Shown: piece by piece, positions 8,466 through 18,018 of the stretch | Layout: each line of letters starts with the position of its first letter | How positions within the stretch are numbered: the first letter of the stretch is position 1 | Assembly (NCBI GenBank): GCA_964014735.1 | Contig: CAXHBH010000006.1 | Span: 1 to 64,000, forward strand | Origin: UBA7446 sp964014735 | GTDB lineage: Bacteria > Bacteroidota > Bacteroidia > Flavobacteriales > Flavobacteriaceae | Length of the DNA: 64,000 nucleotides | Direction: 5' to 3' | Notes under the pieces: generated by a model | Told to the model about the DNA's origin: nothing | Seen by the model: the letters and a program-made list of their open reading frames with translations, nothing else | Database searches by the model: none | Made by a program: the position numbers and the translations under genes

Positions 8466-9839
8466 ATGAAAATTCGATTTCTAGCTACTTTTTTCGCATT
8501 TGTTTTTTTTGGCGTAAGCGTAAACGCTCAAGAACATATTGTTCATACACCTTGGGAATTAGATGGTGCTGAAGAAAGAATTAAAAAAATAAGGCAAGGG
8601 ACCGCGCAATTGGTATTTCTTATGGACGGTATGCCTACTCAAGATAGCGCTAGCATAGACATTGAGTTAGTTAATCATGAATTCAGCTTTGGAGTTTCCA
8701 TGACACAAGAAGGTGCTTTTGATAATGATGACCAAAACACATACCGGAATCGTGTTAAAGAGCTGTTTAATTTTGTAACATTAGGTTTCTACTGGTCAGC
8801 ACGGGATGAAAAAAAAGATTTGACTCGTTATAAACGTAAAATGCGTCAAAAAGTCAAATGGGCCGTATCAAACGATATTAAAATTAAGGGACACCCATTG
8901 TTGTGGCACGAGTCTTTGCCAAAATGGGTCGTTGACTTTCAAGACCCTGTTGCTCTTGAAAAAATAATCTTTAAGCGGATGCAAGACCTATTGCTTGATT
9001 ATCCCGAAATCCAATATTGGGATGTTTACAATGAAGCAGTTGCACCATTCAAAAACCACGTGACGCCTAGTGGTGTAACCCGTTGGATTACGTACAAAGG
9101 CGGCATATATTCAGCCATGTTAGAGCTCTATGCGTTTGCCAATAAAACAGCACCCAATAAAATTTACACCAATAATCACTACCACCCAACAGACCCAGAA
9201 TTTCTAAAACTAAACGAATATTTTATTGAACAAAATGTGGGTTACCAAGCCATTGGAATGCAAGCGCATATGCAAACCCATGACAATGTATTTCAGGAGC
9301 AAGAACTTTGGGATTTGGTTAGTACGTTCACCCCTCTTGGAAAAGACATTCAGTTCACAGAAGTTACTATAACAAGCTCAAAACTATTTAACAACTGGAA
9401 AGATCACGGCGCATTTTTGGATGAACGCAAAGCAGCACAGAAAAAAGGTAAAAAGATGAATCTTCCAAGTCTTGATTATAAGGAGATATTTCAGTCGGCA
9501 TATATCAAAGATTTTTATACACTGCTTTTTAGCCATCCTAACGTGAGTTCCATTACAATGTGGAATCTGACCGACAGAAATGCTTGGCGCGGCCATGCGG
9601 CGGGAATTTTAGACAATGATTTAAAGCCTAAAAAGGCCTTCTTCACGCTCAAAAAATTAATAAATGACACTTGGTCAACAAAACTAAATGCTGAATTTAG
9701 TACAGATAAAGGTTTTGTTTTTTCTGGTTTTTACGGTAAATACAAGGGCACTATTAGTGTTGGTGATAAAATCTATAAGCTTAGCTTTGATCACACAAAA
9801 GAAAATACGGAGCCTATAATATTGCATTTAAGTGATTAA
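8466..9839 (+). CDS. GH10 endo-1,4-beta-xylanase
   Basis: A 457-residue secreted enzyme with a signal peptide ending VNAQ. The (beta/alpha)8 barrel shows the complete GH10 signature: GHPLLWHESLPKW (-1 subsite His and Trp), WDVYNEA with acid/base E190, AIGMQAH and QFTEVTI with nucleophile E299, and MWNLTDRNAWRG. It would cut beta-1,4-xylan or xylo-oligosaccharides internally. Before the barrel is a small beta-rich stretch (about 35-75) with RQGTAQLVFLMDG, seen in some modular GH10 proteins. There is no T9SS tail and no lipobox, so it is probably periplasmic. It ends 5 bases from a convergent gene with no terminator between them. Confidence 0.95.
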   Translation: MKIRFLATFFAFVFFGVSVNAQEHIVHTPWELDGAEERIKKIRQGTAQLVFLMDGMPTQDSASIDIELVNHEFSFGVSMTQEGAFDNDDQNTYRNRVKELFNFVTLGFYWSARDEKKDLTRYKRKMRQKVKWAVSNDIKIKGHPLLWHESLPKWVVDFQDPVALEKIIFKRMQDLLLDYPEIQYWDVYNEAVAPFKNHVTPSGVTRWITYKGGIYSAMLELYAFANKTAPNKIYTNNHYHPTDPEFLKLNEYFIEQNVGYQAIGMQAHMQTHDNVFQEQELWDLVSTFTPLGKDIQFTEVTITSSKLFNNWKDHGAFLDERKAAQKKGKKMNLPSLDYKEIFQSAYIKDFYTLLFSHPNVSSITMWNLTDRNAWRGHAAGILDNDLKPKKAFFTLKKLINDTWSTKLNAEFSTDKGFVFSGFYGKYKGTISVGDKIYKLSFDHTKENTEPIILHLSD

Positions 9840-9844
9840 TATTA

Positions 9845-11047
9845 CTAGAGTGTATTTGAATACTTAAATTGATTTTCAAGTGGCACGCCATATATATTAA
9901 CCAATTCACTAATATTTTTATTGTAAAAGCGGGTATTTGGAGGAATGCTTAGTTTTTCCCAGTATGATGGATCATAGCTAGTCGTATATTTTGTCATATC
10001 CATATTGTATGAAATATCACCAGTATCAAAATAAGATTTATTTTCTTCAATGTTTAAAACATAAACTTCATGCCTAAACGCAATTGGGATATATTTTGGA
10101 GGGGTTTTACCATTGCTCATCATTACTCTTTTAACGTTTTTAGATAGGGTCCCAGACCCTTTCCATTCTCTTTGATGATAACTTAGGTATAGTTTCCCTT
10201 TATTATTTTTCTTGTATATGTATGTAGAAATTATTGATTTTCCTTGTTTGGGAATTTTACTTACTTCTAATTTGTAAATTTTATAGGTGTCCATCCCAAT
10301 ATAGAGTGATAATGTTTCCTTATTTTCTATGACTCCTTTTGCAATAACAACATCTTCATTATCATAAGTTGAATTTTCCGTTTTTTGCCATTTATAAGAT
10401 TTTAAATCAATTCCTTGTCGCAATGGATTATTATACTCCATATATTTTAGGGCATGTATGTCTTGCTCAGTTTTAACAAATCTATAATCTGCTGAAGCCC
10501 TGGCATGATTTATACTAAATTTGACTAAATAAGAACTTGGCCCACGATCAATTGTATTTATGCTATGCTCAATAAAGAATCTACACAAATTTTCTTCAAC
10601 TGACCACCTGCGGTATAATATATTTAACTGATGATTTTTACTAACCGTATTATTGCGTAAATTTTTTAGTGCATTCTTTACGTAAAAATCAACACTGTTT
10701 ACGATTACTTCAGATAGGTTAGTTGCCCGCTCTTTCAGTACAACTTCTTTTTTCTCTAGTTTCAAAAAATCTTTAATCTTGATAGAGAAGTTTGAAAACC
10801 CCAGAGAAGAAATGGTCAAATTATCTTCAAGTTCATTATTTGTCACGCGGAAATAAAAAGTGCCATCTTCAGTTGAAGTAGTGCCTATATTCTTTTGCAA
10901 AATTCCTACTGCTGCGTATGGCACTTCATAACCATTTTGATCAATAACTTTCCCCATAATAGCAGTGCTTTCCTGCGCAAAAGCCATTATGCACTTAAAT
11001 AATAAAATTAAACAAATAAAACAGGAAAATTTATTTATAATATACAT
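9845..11047 (-). CDS. Carboxypeptidase-regulatory-domain protein of unknown function, partner of the hybrid regulator
   Basis: A 400-residue protein with a signal peptide ending MAFAQ. Residues about 28-110 form a CarboxypepD_reg-like beta sandwich (GKVIDQNGYEVPYAAVGILQ, then TSTEDGTFYF and LSEVIVN), the module found at the N-terminus of SusC-like receptors. No TonB plug or barrel follows. The remaining 290 residues look beta-rich (YKIYKLEVSKIPKQGKS) and I do not recognise a named family. It starts 14 bases after the stop of the hybrid sensor regulator on the same strand, so the two are surely co-transcribed. A role in envelope sensing is possible but is inference only. Confidence 0.65.
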   Translation of the reverse strand: MYIINKFSCFICLILLFKCIMAFAQESTAIMGKVIDQNGYEVPYAAVGILQKNIGTTSTEDGTFYFRVTNNELEDNLTISSLGFSNFSIKIKDFLKLEKKEVVLKERATNLSEVIVNSVDFYVKNALKNLRNNTVSKNHQLNILYRRWSVEENLCRFFIEHSINTIDRGPSSYLVKFSINHARASADYRFVKTEQDIHALKYMEYNNPLRQGIDLKSYKWQKTENSTYDNEDVVIAKGVIENKETLSLYIGMDTYKIYKLEVSKIPKQGKSIISTYIYKKNNKGKLYLSYHQREWKGSGTLSKNVKRVMMSNGKTPPKYIPIAFRHEVYVLNIEENKSYFDTGDISYNMDMTKYTTSYDPSYWEKLSIPPNTRFYNKNISELVNIYGVPLENQFKYSNTL

Positions 11048-11061
11048 TTTGATTTAGAAAA

Positions 11062-14000
11062 TTAATTGGTCAATATTTCTTTTTGGTTTTTGTTGTTAAG
11101 CCTGTAGTCTTTTGGAATAATTCCCGTATAATCTTTGAATCTTTTGGTGAAATAAGAGGGTGAGGCAAAGCCCACTTTAAAACAAATCTCACCGATAGTC
11201 ATGTCTGTTTTAGCCAATAATTCTTTTCCCTTTTCGAGTCGGGTTTTTCGAATAATTTCATTAGCAGAATTTCCAGTTAATGCCTTAATTTTTCTATACA
11301 ATTTACTTCTGCTCAATCCCAATTCATCGGCAATATCTTGTACACAAAGATCTTCTTTGGACAAATTATTGCCGATAACATTTAACACGTCTGCAAGAAT
11401 TTTTTTGTCATGTCCAACTTCATCCACAGCAAGCTCAAGACTTTTAAAATAAGTTTCATAAAATGTATTTTTAGCTTTTACCAGTTGACGCAAATGCGAT
11501 TTTAAAAGGTTAACGCTAAATGGCTTTTTTAAATACACATCAGCACCGGCGTCAATACCTTCAATGCGTTCTTTTTCGGCTACTTTGGCCGTTAGCATAA
11601 GCACTGGTATTGTGCTTGTAGACTTATTAGATTTGAGGAGTTTACACATCTCAATACCGTCCATTTCAGGCATCATAATATCAGCAATAATAATATCAGG
11701 CTTGTATTGTTTTGCCATTTTTAAACCTATTTTTCCATTAACAGCCTCAATTATGCGATAGTCTCCTTTAAGCTCTAGTTTAAGGTATTCACGTAACTCT
11801 ATGTTATCTTCAACGATAAGCAGGCTGTGCTCTTTTTCGACTTGATAATCAGTCGTTTCAAGGCTTTCTTCTTGGCTTAACTGTATTTTTTGTTGTGGCT
11901 GATCGGTCGTATAAGTGGCAAATTGGTTTTCTGAAAAATGTGCTTTTCCAGTAGCAAAAAAGATTTTGAATGAGGTGCCCAACTCTTGCTCACTCTCAAC
12001 TTTTATTTTACCCTTGTGATAATCGACAAATTTCCGAACCACTTCTAGGCCAATTCCTGTACCGCCATAGTATTGCTCATTGTTGTCTTTGTCTTGATAG
12101 AATCGTTCAAATATATTACTGATATTTTCTTTTTTGATACCTATGCCGCTGTCTTTAATTACAACTTCAAAAGCTGACTGTGACTGCATTTTATCAATTA
12201 GCGGGAACACCACCCCACCTGTATGATAGTTCACGACAACGTTGATGCTTCCGCCTTCTTTTGTCGCTTTAAATGCATTTGACAGAAGGTTGAAAATTAT
12301 CTTTTCTAGCATTGATTGGTCAGCCCAAACCGGGGTTTGATAGATTTCATTATGAGTAAAATTCAAATTGATATTACGGTAAAGCGCTTCTTCTTCATAA
12401 TAAGATGTAACGTTTTTAACAACGGTTTGCAGGTCTGTCTCTCTAACACGTAATTGAATTTTTCCAAATTGCATTTTTCTAAAGTCCATCAATTCATCAA
12501 TCAGCCGCTTCATTCTTTTTGTATTGCGATGGATAATTCTGTGTTTGGACCTGACATCTTCAGGCAGACTCATGACATCTGGTGCAGACAACAAAGATTC
12601 TAATGGATTAAGCATAAGTGTTAGTGGCGTTCTAAATTCATGTGAAATATTTGTGAAAAATTGAATTTTTTTTGCGTGTAGCTCCTCAGTTTGCTTGCGT
12701 TGGTTTCTTTCAATTTCTGCTTTTCTACGCTCTCTTACACGAAGTTTAATTAATCTAAAAATATAAAACCCAAGCCCGTACAGGACTACAAAATAGGAGA
12801 TTTTAGCTCCTATGGTTGCCCAATATGGTGGCTGTACTTTTATAAATATATTCTTAGACCCTTCTGTCCATACCCCGTCATTATTAGCTGCTTTGAGTTT
12901 AAATACATACTTACCGGGTTTTATGTTTGTAAAGGTAGCTGTACGCAGTTGTTCTACATAGTTCCAATCGTTGTCTAACCCCTCAAGCATATAGGCATAG
13001 TTATTTTTTTCGCCACGGGTCATATTTACTCCAATAAAGTCAATTGAAAAAGAGGATTGGTCGTGGCTTAAAAGAATAGTGTCACTGTGTTGAATTGATT
13101 TTTTAAGCGGTCCATCCTTTGCTACAGCAATTTTTTCATTACCAATTTTTAAGTCTTGAAAAATGATTTTAGGTATGCTATTGTTCAAAGGAATATTATT
13201 AAAATCAAAAAAGTTTATGCCTTCACTTGTTCCAAGATAAAGCGTATTACGTTCGGTATAGAAGGCACTGCGATTTATCTTTTTGCTTAAAAGCCCGTCT
13301 GCAGATTCAAAAATCCGAAAGTCATCGTTGCCTTGATCATATCTAATGAGACCATTGTCTGTACCCAACCAGTAATATCCGTCATAGGTTTGCGTAATAG
13401 AATTAATGGACATATTCCTGATCTCACTGTTTTTTCCATGCCAAGTAAAGGAGTCTTGCACCGCTGAGTAACTAAACAGCCCATAACCATCAGTACCAAC
13501 CCAGATGTTTTTATTGCTGTCCTCATATAACGCAAAAACGATAAAGTCAGCGACAACCCCTTTTGATAAATCACGAATTTTAGCGTTAAAAGAAACTACT
13601 TCGTCCTTTTTTTGATCATATCTATAAATTCCTTTTCTAGTGCCCATCCAAACGTTATCGTCCTTGTCTACAATAACCTTTCTTATGTTGCCATTTTGCA
13701 GTTCAAACTTTTTAAACGCTTCACTATCGTGGCTTGTAAGTTTGCCAGAATTAAGGTTATAGGACACCAATCCACTTAAAAAAGTACCTATCCAAATCAC
13801 ACCATTTGAATCTTCTGAAAAGCTCACGATTCGGTTTGATTTTAATGTGTTTCTATCTGATTTTGTACTAAAATTTATAAATCGACGTGATCCTTTTTTT
13901 AACAAGTAAATTCCATTATACCAGGATGCCACCCATACATTTTGCCTACTGTCTATAAACAAAGAGGGTATGTCCATGCTATTGAGTCCCTTGGCAATAC

Positions 14001-15189
14001 TGTTTGCAGGATCGTTAAGATGTGTGTAACTATTTTTAGTAGGCTCATATACAAAAACCCCTTTGTCAATACAACTAAACCAAATACGCTCTCGTTTGTC
14101 TTTTGCAATTGAAGAAATGGAAGACGGAAAAGGCGTTACTTTGCTTTGATTGTTGTTTTGAAGGAAACTAAACTTAAAATGTTTGGGGTCAAATTTGTCC
14201 ACGCCTTGGTCGTAATAACCCATCCAAACACGGTCATTAATATCACAATGAATGGACCAAATAGAATTGGATTGAATGCTGAAATCATCTCCAACTTCTT
14301 TTAAATAATGATTCAAAACGTCCCCATCGCTGGATAATACAAACAACCCATCATTTTCAGAGCCACATAAAATTAAGCCGTCTTTGTATTCTTCAATTGA
14401 AAAAATACGTTTTTCCGTTATGGCGTAGTGTTCCAATGCAAAATTTGTAGATGTAGTAGGAATTATTTTTAAAACACCATTTTGTTCTGTTCCTGCCCAT
14501 ATGCTTCCAAACTTATCAGCTTCTAAACTGATGATTTCACTAGATAATTGTTGCTCGTTTTCCAGTTTGCTATTTTCAACATATTTTAGTTTTAGTGAGG
14601 TGAAATCAAGTTGCATTAAACCCATATTACTACCAACCCAAACGCGCCTTAATTTGTCTACTGCGATATCATTTACTTGCAAACCATTTTCCTCAATACC
14701 ATCTTGTAGTGTAGCTTTATGAAATTCTTTATTATATACATTGAATATATACATGCCTTTTTGGTGAGTACCAATGATAATTCGAGTTTCATCAAATTGC
14801 GCTATGCTGTATACAGACAGTTTTAATCCCTCCGGGTTAAATTGTGAAAAAGCTGCTGTTTTTTGGTTGTAAAGGTTTAAGCCGTTACTGGTAGCAATCC
14901 ACAAGGCATCTTTTTGGTCTATATACAAATCGTGAATCTCAGAACTCGATAAGGCAGAAGCTGCATTCACATCATGTTTGAATGTCTTAACACTTATACC
15001 ATTATATCTTTTCAGTCCACCACCATAGGTTCCTATCCACAGTTGACCATACGAATCATTGATCATACATGTGATGGCACGCGTGCCAATATTTTCGTTT
15101 GTCTTTACAAACAAAAAGGGGTTTTCTTGTGACAATGCAACAAAAACGAAAATCAAAGAATAAAGAAAAGAATAGTAAATTTTATTCAT
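11062..15189 (-). CDS. Hybrid two-component system sensor/regulator (HTCS) controlling the PUL
   Basis: A 1375-residue one-protein signalling system. Order: signal peptide (to about ALSQ), some 14 two-component-propeller repeats (LWIGTYGGGL, VWVGSNMGL and similar) forming the periplasmic sensor, a Y_Y_Y domain (PGKYVFKLKAANNDG), one membrane segment near 790-812, HisKA with phospho-acceptor H850 (NISHEFRTPL), HATPase, a receiver with D1170 (IIIADIMMPEMDG), and a C-terminal AraC-type helix-turn-helix. Such proteins bind oligosaccharides from the target glycan and switch on the PUL. I took the Met at 15189; a start at 15231 would add 14 residues before the signal peptide. It is divergent from a sulfatase gene and is followed by its small partner. 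Confidence 0.95.
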   Translation of the reverse strand: MNKIYYSFLYSLIFVFVALSQENPFLFVKTNENIGTRAITCMINDSYGQLWIGTYGGGLKRYNGISVKTFKHDVNAASALSSSEIHDLYIDQKDALWIATSNGLNLYNQKTAAFSQFNPEGLKLSVYSIAQFDETRIIIGTHQKGMYIFNVYNKEFHKATLQDGIEENGLQVNDIAVDKLRRVWVGSNMGLMQLDFTSLKLKYVENSKLENEQQLSSEIISLEADKFGSIWAGTEQNGVLKIIPTTSTNFALEHYAITEKRIFSIEEYKDGLILCGSENDGLFVLSSDGDVLNHYLKEVGDDFSIQSNSIWSIHCDINDRVWMGYYDQGVDKFDPKHFKFSFLQNNNQSKVTPFPSSISSIAKDKRERIWFSCIDKGVFVYEPTKNSYTHLNDPANSIAKGLNSMDIPSLFIDSRQNVWVASWYNGIYLLKKGSRRFINFSTKSDRNTLKSNRIVSFSEDSNGVIWIGTFLSGLVSYNLNSGKLTSHDSEAFKKFELQNGNIRKVIVDKDDNVWMGTRKGIYRYDQKKDEVVSFNAKIRDLSKGVVADFIVFALYEDSNKNIWVGTDGYGLFSYSAVQDSFTWHGKNSEIRNMSINSITQTYDGYYWLGTDNGLIRYDQGNDDFRIFESADGLLSKKINRSAFYTERNTLYLGTSEGINFFDFNNIPLNNSIPKIIFQDLKIGNEKIAVAKDGPLKKSIQHSDTILLSHDQSSFSIDFIGVNMTRGEKNNYAYMLEGLDNDWNYVEQLRTATFTNIKPGKYVFKLKAANNDGVWTEGSKNIFIKVQPPYWATIGAKISYFVVLYGLGFYIFRLIKLRVRERRKAEIERNQRKQTEELHAKKIQFFTNISHEFRTPLTLMLNPLESLLSAPDVMSLPEDVRSKHRIIHRNTKRMKRLIDELMDFRKMQFGKIQLRVRETDLQTVVKNVTSYYEEEALYRNINLNFTHNEIYQTPVWADQSMLEKIIFNLLSNAFKATKEGGSINVVVNYHTGGVVFPLIDKMQSQSAFEVVIKDSGIGIKKENISNIFERFYQDKDNNEQYYGGTGIGLEVVRKFVDYHKGKIKVESEQELGTSFKIFFATGKAHFSENQFATYTTDQPQQKIQLSQEESLETTDYQVEKEHSLLIVEDNIELREYLKLELKGDYRIIEAVNGKIGLKMAKQYKPDIIIADIMMPEMDGIEMCKLLKSNKSTSTIPVLMLTAKVAEKERIEGIDAGADVYLKKPFSVNLLKSHLRQLVKAKNTFYETYFKSLELAVDEVGHDKKILADVLNVIGNNLSKEDLCVQDIADELGLSRSKLYRKIKALTGNSANEIIRKTRLEKGKELLAKTDMTIGEICFKVGFASPSYFTKRFKDYTGIIPKDYRLNNKNQKEILTN

Positions 15190-15354
15190 AGATGTAAAAC
15201 TACTATAAATAATTGACCAAACAACTGGCATCTTTGTAATTATCTATTCATTAATAACAATTTAATTGCCTACTTTGAATTGTGTAATAAAGCAGATGAA
15301 TTAAAATTATTAGTTTTATTGTATTAATAAATACAACTTATCTTAAAACATTTT

Positions 15355-16758
15355 ATGAAATTTTCAAATGCTTTTTTATTTCCTGTTTTATTATTTTCTT
15401 TTTTGATTCAAGCACAAGGGTTAAACGAGACCTCACCTCCAAATATTATCATTTATTTAGCTGACGATCAAAATGCATGGGATTATGAAATCCACGGAAA
15501 TGATCAAGTGGATACGTCGTACTATGACCGCTTGGTCCGTGAGGGTATGTCTTTTACAAATGCTTATACCGCACAGGCCATTTGTGCACCAAGTCGTTCC
15601 CAATTATTTACAGGGCTTTTTCCAGTAAGAAATGGTTGTATGGCAAATCATTTGCCTGTAAAAAAAGTGAAAGACATTAACGATTATTTTAATGATCTAG
15701 GTTATGAAGTTATCTTAGCTGGTAAGGGGCATATTAAGCCGTCCACTGTGTTTAACTGGACACATTTCTATCACACTGTTGAAAATAGATTATTGCCCAT
15801 AAATAAAGTAAAAAAATATATTCAAAACGCAACAAAACCGTTCTGTATCATTTTTGCTTCCGACCTTCCTCATGGCCCATATCCTAAGCATAATGATTAT
15901 ATAAACAAGCCATTGGATTACGATCCTTCAGCTAGGAATTCAAAAAAGAATATAGCTAGGAGTAAGTCTGGTTATTATCAAAACATTGAGGCTGACAATG
16001 CCCAACTGGGACGTGTGCTCAGCATGCTAACATCTGAAATGGTCTTAGACGATGCCTTATTTATGTATATGTCAGACCACGGCTTAAAGGGGAAATGGAG
16101 TGTTCGCGAAACGGGCATAAAAATTCCCATGGTAGTGCGTTGGCCCGGAAGGGTAGTACCCAAAACCCAGTCAGATCGATTGGTTACCATAGCCGATGTG
16201 TTGCCTACTTTGGTTCATATCGCTGGTGGTGGCGATATTGAAGCTACAGATGGGCGAAGCTTTTTGCCTTTACTTTCTGGGGATGACAAGCCCATTAGGG
16301 ACTATGTTTATGCAATTTCGACCAGACAAAATATCCAAAAGTGTGAAATATTTCCATCTAGGTCGGTTCGAGGAAAACGGTATAAATATATCCGAAACTT
16401 TAATGCCATGGAGGTGGTGGACCAAAACCTTGGTGATAACCCCGCAGTTAATGCGTTTATTAAACTTGGCGCCCAAGCGTTTAAACATGTTCCTTACGAA
16501 GAGCTGTATGATCTCCAAAACGATCCATATGAACATCATAATTTGGCATCGAATACCAAATTTAATGAGATTAAGGAGGAGCTAGCACAAGAACTAGTGC
16601 GATGGATGACCCAGCAAGGCGACTTTTTGATTTCTCACACCATGCCATTAATCAAACCGACACTTCATCCTCTAGACCGCACTTCTAAATGGAACAAACC
16701 CAATAAAACCCTACTAGGATCATTAAAGGATGAAGATTATATGCAGGTACATTATTAG
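15355..16758 (+). CDS. S1-type sulfatase (arylsulfatase family)
   Basis: A 467-residue formylglycine sulfatase with a signal peptide ending IQAQ. The metal-binding start PNIIIYLADDQ and the activation motif C77-A-P-S-R are present; C77 must be converted to formylglycine by a maturase not in this window. MSDHGLKGKW supplies further metal/substrate residues, and ELYDLQNDPYEHHNLA is the usual late S1 motif. It resembles the N-sulfoglucosamine-sulfatase-like branch, but the sulfate ester it cuts cannot be read from sequence. It has no lipobox or T9SS tail, so it is likely periplasmic. It sits alone, divergent from the regulator by about 165 bases. Confidence 0.93.
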   Translation: MKFSNAFLFPVLLFSFLIQAQGLNETSPPNIIIYLADDQNAWDYEIHGNDQVDTSYYDRLVREGMSFTNAYTAQAICAPSRSQLFTGLFPVRNGCMANHLPVKKVKDINDYFNDLGYEVILAGKGHIKPSTVFNWTHFYHTVENRLLPINKVKKYIQNATKPFCIIFASDLPHGPYPKHNDYINKPLDYDPSARNSKKNIARSKSGYYQNIEADNAQLGRVLSMLTSEMVLDDALFMYMSDHGLKGKWSVRETGIKIPMVVRWPGRVVPKTQSDRLVTIADVLPTLVHIAGGGDIEATDGRSFLPLLSGDDKPIRDYVYAISTRQNIQKCEIFPSRSVRGKRYKYIRNFNAMEVVDQNLGDNPAVNAFIKLGAQAFKHVPYEELYDLQNDPYEHHNLASNTKFNEIKEELAQELVRWMTQQGDFLISHTMPLIKPTLHPLDRTSKWNKPNKTLLGSLKDEDYMQVHY

Positions 16759-16877
16759 TTTACTTTCAATAACTTGATTGCATTAAATGTGTTAGAGCTT
16801 GCTGCTTATTTCATTGGTTTGAAACCCACGTATTAGTTTTTGCTCAATTTATTATATATCTCAGCATATCACCATGA

Positions 16878-16885
16878 TATATTTG
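16878..16885 (+). promoter_or_regulatory. Candidate -7 element for the GH43-xylB-xylA-xylE operon
   Basis: TATATTTG matches TAnnTTTG and lies 21 bases before the GH43 start codon, in the 148-base gap after the sulfatase gene. No -33 TTTG is found at the usual 19-base spacing, so the promoter may need an activator. Confidence 0.4.
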
Positions 16886-16906
16886 ACAATACACTAAACA
16901 AAAAAA

Positions 16907-17998
16907 ATGTTCAATAAATTTTTTTCTATTTTTCTCCCTGTTATTGTTGTTTCCGTATCAATTAGTTCGTGTGGCCAATTGTCTGAGCAATTAAATTCAA
17001 ATCCTGATTTTTTAAACACACCTTTGGTCAGTGAAATATTTACAGCCGATCCGTCGGCGCATATTTTCAACAACCGCATATATATATATGCCTCTCACGA
17101 TATTGAGTCTGGAGGTATTGAAGATGACAGTGGCAATCATTTTAACATGATTGACTACCAAGTATTATCTATGAACCTAGACGGCAGCGATGTTACAGTA
17201 CACCCAGTAGGCTTAAGTGTTGATGATGTGCCCTGGGCAAAAAGCAAATTTTGGGCTCCGGATGCAGCACATAAAAACGGCACTTATTATTTATATTACC
17301 CAGCAAAAGATGCCGATAACATATTCAGACTGGGCATTGCTACTTCAGATAAACCTGAAGGGCCCTTTACGCCGCAGCCTGAACCAATGAAAAATAGCTA
17401 TAGCATTGACCCTGCTGTTTTTGTCGACGATGATGGTAGTGCTTATATATACTATGGTGGAATTTGGGGTGGACAATTGCAGCGTTGGGAAAATGGATCT
17501 TATGACGAAAACGGATCTTTAAAAGATATGGGTATTCCAGAAAACCCCGCCATATTACCACGAATTGCAAAACTCTCAGATAACATGCTTGAGTTTGCCG
17601 AGGAAGTTAGACAAATTGAAATTTTAGATAAAGAGGGCAATCCCATTTTGACCAAAGATTTAGAAAGAAGATTTTTTGAAGCACCTTGGATTCATAAGCA
17701 TAACGATACGTATTATATGAGCTACTCAACTGGTGACACCCATCTTCTGGCCTATGCCACTGGCGACAACCCTTATGGACCATTTACTTATCAAGGTGTA
17801 CTCAATGAACCGGTACAGGGCTGGACAAACCACCACTCTACTTTGAAAGTTGGGAATCAGTGGTTTTTGTTTTATCACGACACCGAAATATCGGGCAAAA
17901 CACATCTAAGAAATGTTAAATTCACTACATTTAAACACAACGAAGATGGAACGATTGATCCAATTAAGACCTATTTTGGTAACGATTGGCGATTTTAA
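16907..17998 (+). CDS. GH43 (GH43_1-like) beta-xylosidase lipoprotein
   Basis: A 363-residue single-domain GH43 enzyme. A lipoprotein signal ends SISSC, with lipidated C22. The active-site residues are base D48 (TADPSAH), D168 (SIDPAVF) and acid E258 (FFEAPW). ADPSAHIFNNRIYIYASHD at the first blade resembles subfamily GH43_1, whose members are mostly exo-beta-xylosidases. It would release xylose at the membrane surface or in the periplasm. It heads an operon with xylulokinase (20 bases on), xylose isomerase and a xylose symporter, and this context strongly supports xylose as product. Confidence 0.9.
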   Translation: MFNKFFSIFLPVIVVSVSISSCGQLSEQLNSNPDFLNTPLVSEIFTADPSAHIFNNRIYIYASHDIESGGIEDDSGNHFNMIDYQVLSMNLDGSDVTVHPVGLSVDDVPWAKSKFWAPDAAHKNGTYYLYYPAKDADNIFRLGIATSDKPEGPFTPQPEPMKNSYSIDPAVFVDDDGSAYIYYGGIWGGQLQRWENGSYDENGSLKDMGIPENPAILPRIAKLSDNMLEFAEEVRQIEILDKEGNPILTKDLERRFFEAPWIHKHNDTYYMSYSTGDTHLLAYATGDNPYGPFTYQGVLNEPVQGWTNHHSTLKVGNQWFLFYHDTEISGKTHLRNVKFTTFKHNEDGTIDPIKTYFGNDWRF

Positions 17999-18018
17999 CA
18001 AACAGCACACTTCCATAA

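Noticed and set aside
11062..15189. Split of the regulator into separate kinase and response regulator genes
   Set aside because: The frame is open from signal peptide to AraC domain with no stop, so it is one HTCS protein.
16196..16585. Plus-strand 129-residue ORF within the first sulfatase gene
   Set aside because: Out-of-frame shadow; the sulfatase frame carries all motifs through this stretch.
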